Shown here: one piece after another, positions 62,044 through 64,000 of the stretch
Layout of the letters: each line of letters opens with the position of its first letter
How positions within the stretch are numbered: position 1 is the stretch's first letter
Assembly (NCBI RefSeq): GCF_014235185.1
Contig: NZ_CP060131.1
Span: 441,501 to 505,500 of the forward strand
DNA length: 64,000 nucleotides
Reading direction: 5' to 3'
Source: Pseudonocardia petroleophila
GTDB lineage: Bacteria > Actinomycetota > Actinomycetes > Mycobacteriales > Pseudonocardiaceae
The notes under the pieces: generated by a model
Databases searched by the model: none
Seen by the model: only the letters and a program-made list of their open reading frames with translations
Told to the model about the DNA's origin: nothing
Translations under genes and position numbers: made by a program

Positions 62044-63339
62044 ATGAGTGGTACTCCGCAGTCGGCCGGGGTCTCGACGGCCCTGCTCACCGACCGCTAC
62101 GAGCTGACGATGGTGGCCGCGGCGCTGGCCGACGGGACGGCCGGTCGCAGCTGCGTGTTCGAGGTCTTCGCGCGCCGGCTGCCCGACGGGCGGCGCTACG
62201 GCGTCGTCGCGGGGACGGGCCGGCTGCTGGAGTCGATCACCCGCTTCCGCTTCGGCGACGAGGAGCTGGCCGCGCTGGAGGGCGTCGTCGACGCCGCGAC
62301 GCTCGACTGGCTGGCGGCCTACCGCTTCACCGGCGACGTCGACGGCTACCCCGAGGGCGAGCTGTACTTCCCCGGCTCGCCGATCCTCACCGTCCGCGGC
62401 ACGTTCGCCGACGCGGTGCTCCTGGAGACGCTCGCGCTGTCGATCCTCAACCACGACTCCGCAGTGGCCTCGGCCGCCGCGCGGATGGTCACGGCCGCGG
62501 CCGGGCGCCCGCTGATCGAGATGGGGTCGCGGCGCACCCACGAGGCGGCCGCGGTGGCGTCGGCCCGCGCGACCTACCTGGCCGGGTTCGGCGCCACGTC
62601 GAACCTGGAGGCCGGGCGCCGCCATGGCATCCCGACCGCGGGCACCGCCGCGCACGCCTGGATCCTGCTGCACGACGACGAGCTGGGCGCGTTCGCGAGC
62701 CAGGTCGAGGCGCTGGGCGCCGACACGACGCTGCTCGTCGACACCTACGACATCCGCCGCGGCGTGGAGCTGGCCGTGCAGGCCGCCGGGCCAGGGCTCG
62801 GCGCGATCCGGATCGACTCCGGCGACCTGGGCGAGCTGGCCCGCCAGGCCCGCGACCAGCTCGACGCGCTCGGCGCCGTCAACACGAAGATCGTCCTGTC
62901 CGGCGACCTCGACGAGTACGCGATCGCCTCGCTGCGCGCCGAGCCCGTCGACTCCTACGGCGTCGGCACGTCGGTCGTCACCGGGTCGGGGGCGCCGACG
63001 GCGGGGATGGTCTACAAGCTGGTGGAGGTCGACGGGCGGCCGGTCGCCAAGCGCAGCGCGGCGAAGGAGTCGCGCGGCGGGGCGAAGTCGGCGGTGCGCC
63101 GGTTCAAGCCGACCGGCACCGCGGTGGAGGAGGTCGTGCACGCGGCGGGCTCGCCGGTCCCGGTCGGCCCGCACGACCGCGTGCTGCCGGTGCCGCTGGT
63201 CCGCGGCGGCGAGCCGGTGCCCGACCTGCCGACGCTCGCCGAGTCGCGCGACCGGCTGAGGGCCGCGCTGGTGTCGGTGCCGTGGGAGGGCCTCAAGCTC
63301 TCCCGCGGCGAGCCCGCGATCCCTACGGTGTTCCCGTGA
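62044..63339 (+). CDS. pncB: Nicotinate phosphoribosyltransferase
   Basis: A 431-residue NAPRTase with [18 protein letters not shown] at the N-terminus, [18 protein letters not shown] and [14 protein letters not shown], then [16 protein letters not shown] and [15 protein letters not shown]. It forms NaMN from nicotinate in NAD salvage. A TAGGCT box lies eight bases before ATG 62044. Its stop overlaps the nicotinamidase GTG by four bases, so both salvage steps are coupled. Confidence 0.95.
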   Translation: MSGTPQSAGVSTALLTDRYELTMVAAALADGTAGRSCVFEVFARRLPDGRRYGVVAGTGRLLESITRFRFGDEELAALEGVVDAATLDWLAAYRFTGDVDGYPEGELYFPGSPILTVRGTFADAVLLETLALSILNHDSAVASAAARMVTAAAGRPLIEMGSRRTHEAAAVASARATYLAGFGATSNLEAGRRHGIPTAGTAAHAWILLHDDELGAFASQVEALGADTTLLVDTYDIRRGVELAVQAAGPGLGAIRIDSGDLGELARQARDQLDALGAVNTKIVLSGDLDEYAIASLRAEPVDSYGVGTSVVTGSGAPTAGMVYKLVEVDGRPVAKRSAAKESRGGAKSAVRRFKPTGTAVEEVVHAAGSPVPVGPHDRVLPVPLVRGGEPVPDLPTLAESRDRLRAALVSVPWEGLKLSRGEPAIPTVFP

Positions 63340-63881
63340 CGAGAGCGCTGATCGTGGTGGACGTGCAGAACGACTTCTGCGAGGGCGGCTCGCTGGCCGT
63401 CGCCGGGGGTGCCGCGGTGGCCGCGGCGGTCTCGGAGCGGATGGGCGGGTACGAGCTGGTCGTCGCCACCCGCGACCACCACGTCGACCCGGGCGACCAC
63501 TTCTCCGACACCCCGGACTTCGTGCACAGCTGGCCGCCGCACTGCCGCGTCGGGACGCCGGGGGCGTCGTTCCACCCCGCGCTCGACGTCGGCCCGGTGC
63601 AGGCGGTGTTCTCCAAGGGAGAGCACACCGCCGCCTACTCCGGCTTCGAGGGCGCCGACCCGGACGGGGTGACCCTGCGCGACTGGCTCGTGGAGCGCCG
63701 CGTCGACGGCGTGGACGTGGTCGGCATCGCCACCGACCACTGCGTCCGGGCCACCGCGCTCGACGCGGTGCGCGCCGGGTTCCCCACCGTCGTGCTGACG
63801 GACCTGTGCGCCGGGGTGGCCCCGGACTCGACCGCCCGCGCCCTCGACGAGCTGCGGGCGGCCGGGGTGGAGATCCGCTAG
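63336..63881 (+). CDS. pncA: Nicotinamidase / isochorismatase-family hydrolase
   Basis: A 181-residue amidase with the Asp-Lys-Cys triad: Asp in [12 protein letters not shown], Lys in [13 protein letters not shown] and Cys in [25 protein letters not shown] supplies the metal-binding Asp/His. It converts nicotinamide to nicotinate, the PncB substrate. In mycobacteria this enzyme also activates pyrazinamide. It is coupled to pncB. Confidence 0.92.
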   Translation: MTRALIVVDVQNDFCEGGSLAVAGGAAVAAAVSERMGGYELVVATRDHHVDPGDHFSDTPDFVHSWPPHCRVGTPGASFHPALDVGPVQAVFSKGEHTAAYSGFEGADPDGVTLRDWLVERRVDGVDVVGIATDHCVRATALDAVRAGFPTVVLTDLCAGVAPDSTARALDELRAAGVEIR

Positions 63882-64000
63882 CCGCGCATCCGGAACGGCT
63901 CCAGCGCCGCCGACAGCTCGACGAGCCCTCCGTCGAGGCCCTGCGCGTGGTGGGCGCCCCTGGCCTGCGCGAGGCCGATGCAGCGGGGACCGTCGAACAG
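63878..64000 (-). CDS. C-terminal fragment of an unidentified protein
   Basis: The last 40 codons of a gene entering from the right edge (reading [20 protein letters not shown], ending EPFRMRG) with a TAG stop that overlaps the pncA stop by three bases. Too short to assign. Codon use fits a real gene, but this rests on 120 bases only. Confidence 0.4.
   Translation of the reverse strand: MFDGPRCIGLAQARGAHHAQGLDGGLVELSAALEPFRMRG

Overview
The window is high-GC DNA with almost no intergenic space, many GTG starts, WhiB, mycobacterial-type CysM/CysO/Mec, nickel SOD with SodX, and a 13E12-family HNH gene. This points to an actinobacterium, most likely of the Pseudonocardiaceae (Pseudonocardia-like; the family is inferred). 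Many starts lie 6-8 bases after a TANNNT hexamer, the usual signature of leaderless actinobacterial promoters, and I used this to choose several starts.

Layout. 1-5.9 kb: a partial GH3 hexosaminidase, a two-domain KAS III enzyme with an acetoacetyl-CoA/3-oxoacyl reductase, a Xi-class GST, small proteins and a GtrA membrane protein. 6-13.4 kb: aromatic catabolism (pobA-pcaHG with a divergent IclR regulator), then an acetamidase-SDR-epoxide hydrolase operon and a FIST protein. pcaC lies apart near 48 kb. 13.6-14.4 kb: nickel SOD and its maturation protease. 14.5-20.3 kb: hydrolases, cinA, a patatin and two response regulators. 20.3-25 kb: an ABC permease/histidine kinase/ATPase operon. 25-25.8 kb: an alternative oxidase, rare in this phylum.

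27.7-38 kb is a selenocysteine locus. It contains selC (tRNA-Sec), an AhpD/CMD-family selenoprotein whose in-frame UGA gives a CxxU motif followed by a SECIS-like hairpin, and selD, selA and selB. selD and selA are transcribed divergently from overlapping -10 boxes. Together these supply all parts of Sec insertion: selenophosphate (SelD), Sec-tRNA (SelA and SelC), the elongation factor (SelB) and a nearby client.

38-46.3 kb is a stress and redox region: WhiB, Dps, a LOV-GAF-PP2C phosphatase (putative blue-light sensor), an STAS antagonist, an RsbW kinase, a SigB/SigF-type sigma factor, a ferredoxin reductase-like flavoprotein and a peroxiredoxin. Candidate SigB-type promoters (GNNT/GTTT-N16-GGGWA) precede rsbW-sig, whiB and a DUF2795 gene. 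46.4-47.1 kb holds a frameshifted HNH gene abutting an odd class I tRNA with anticodon UAG.

48.3-63.9 kb follows the Mycobacterium tuberculosis Rv1330c-Rv1341 order (pncB, clpS, DUF2017, mec, cysO, cysM, rhomboid, murI, MBL hydrolase, rph, rdgB). It is interrupted between the rhomboid gene and cysM by two tandem-repeat arrays and an SOS-box-controlled 13E12 HNH gene. A 22-bp repeat family occurs both there and near 9.3 kb. No insertion sequence, CRISPR array or rRNA gene was seen.
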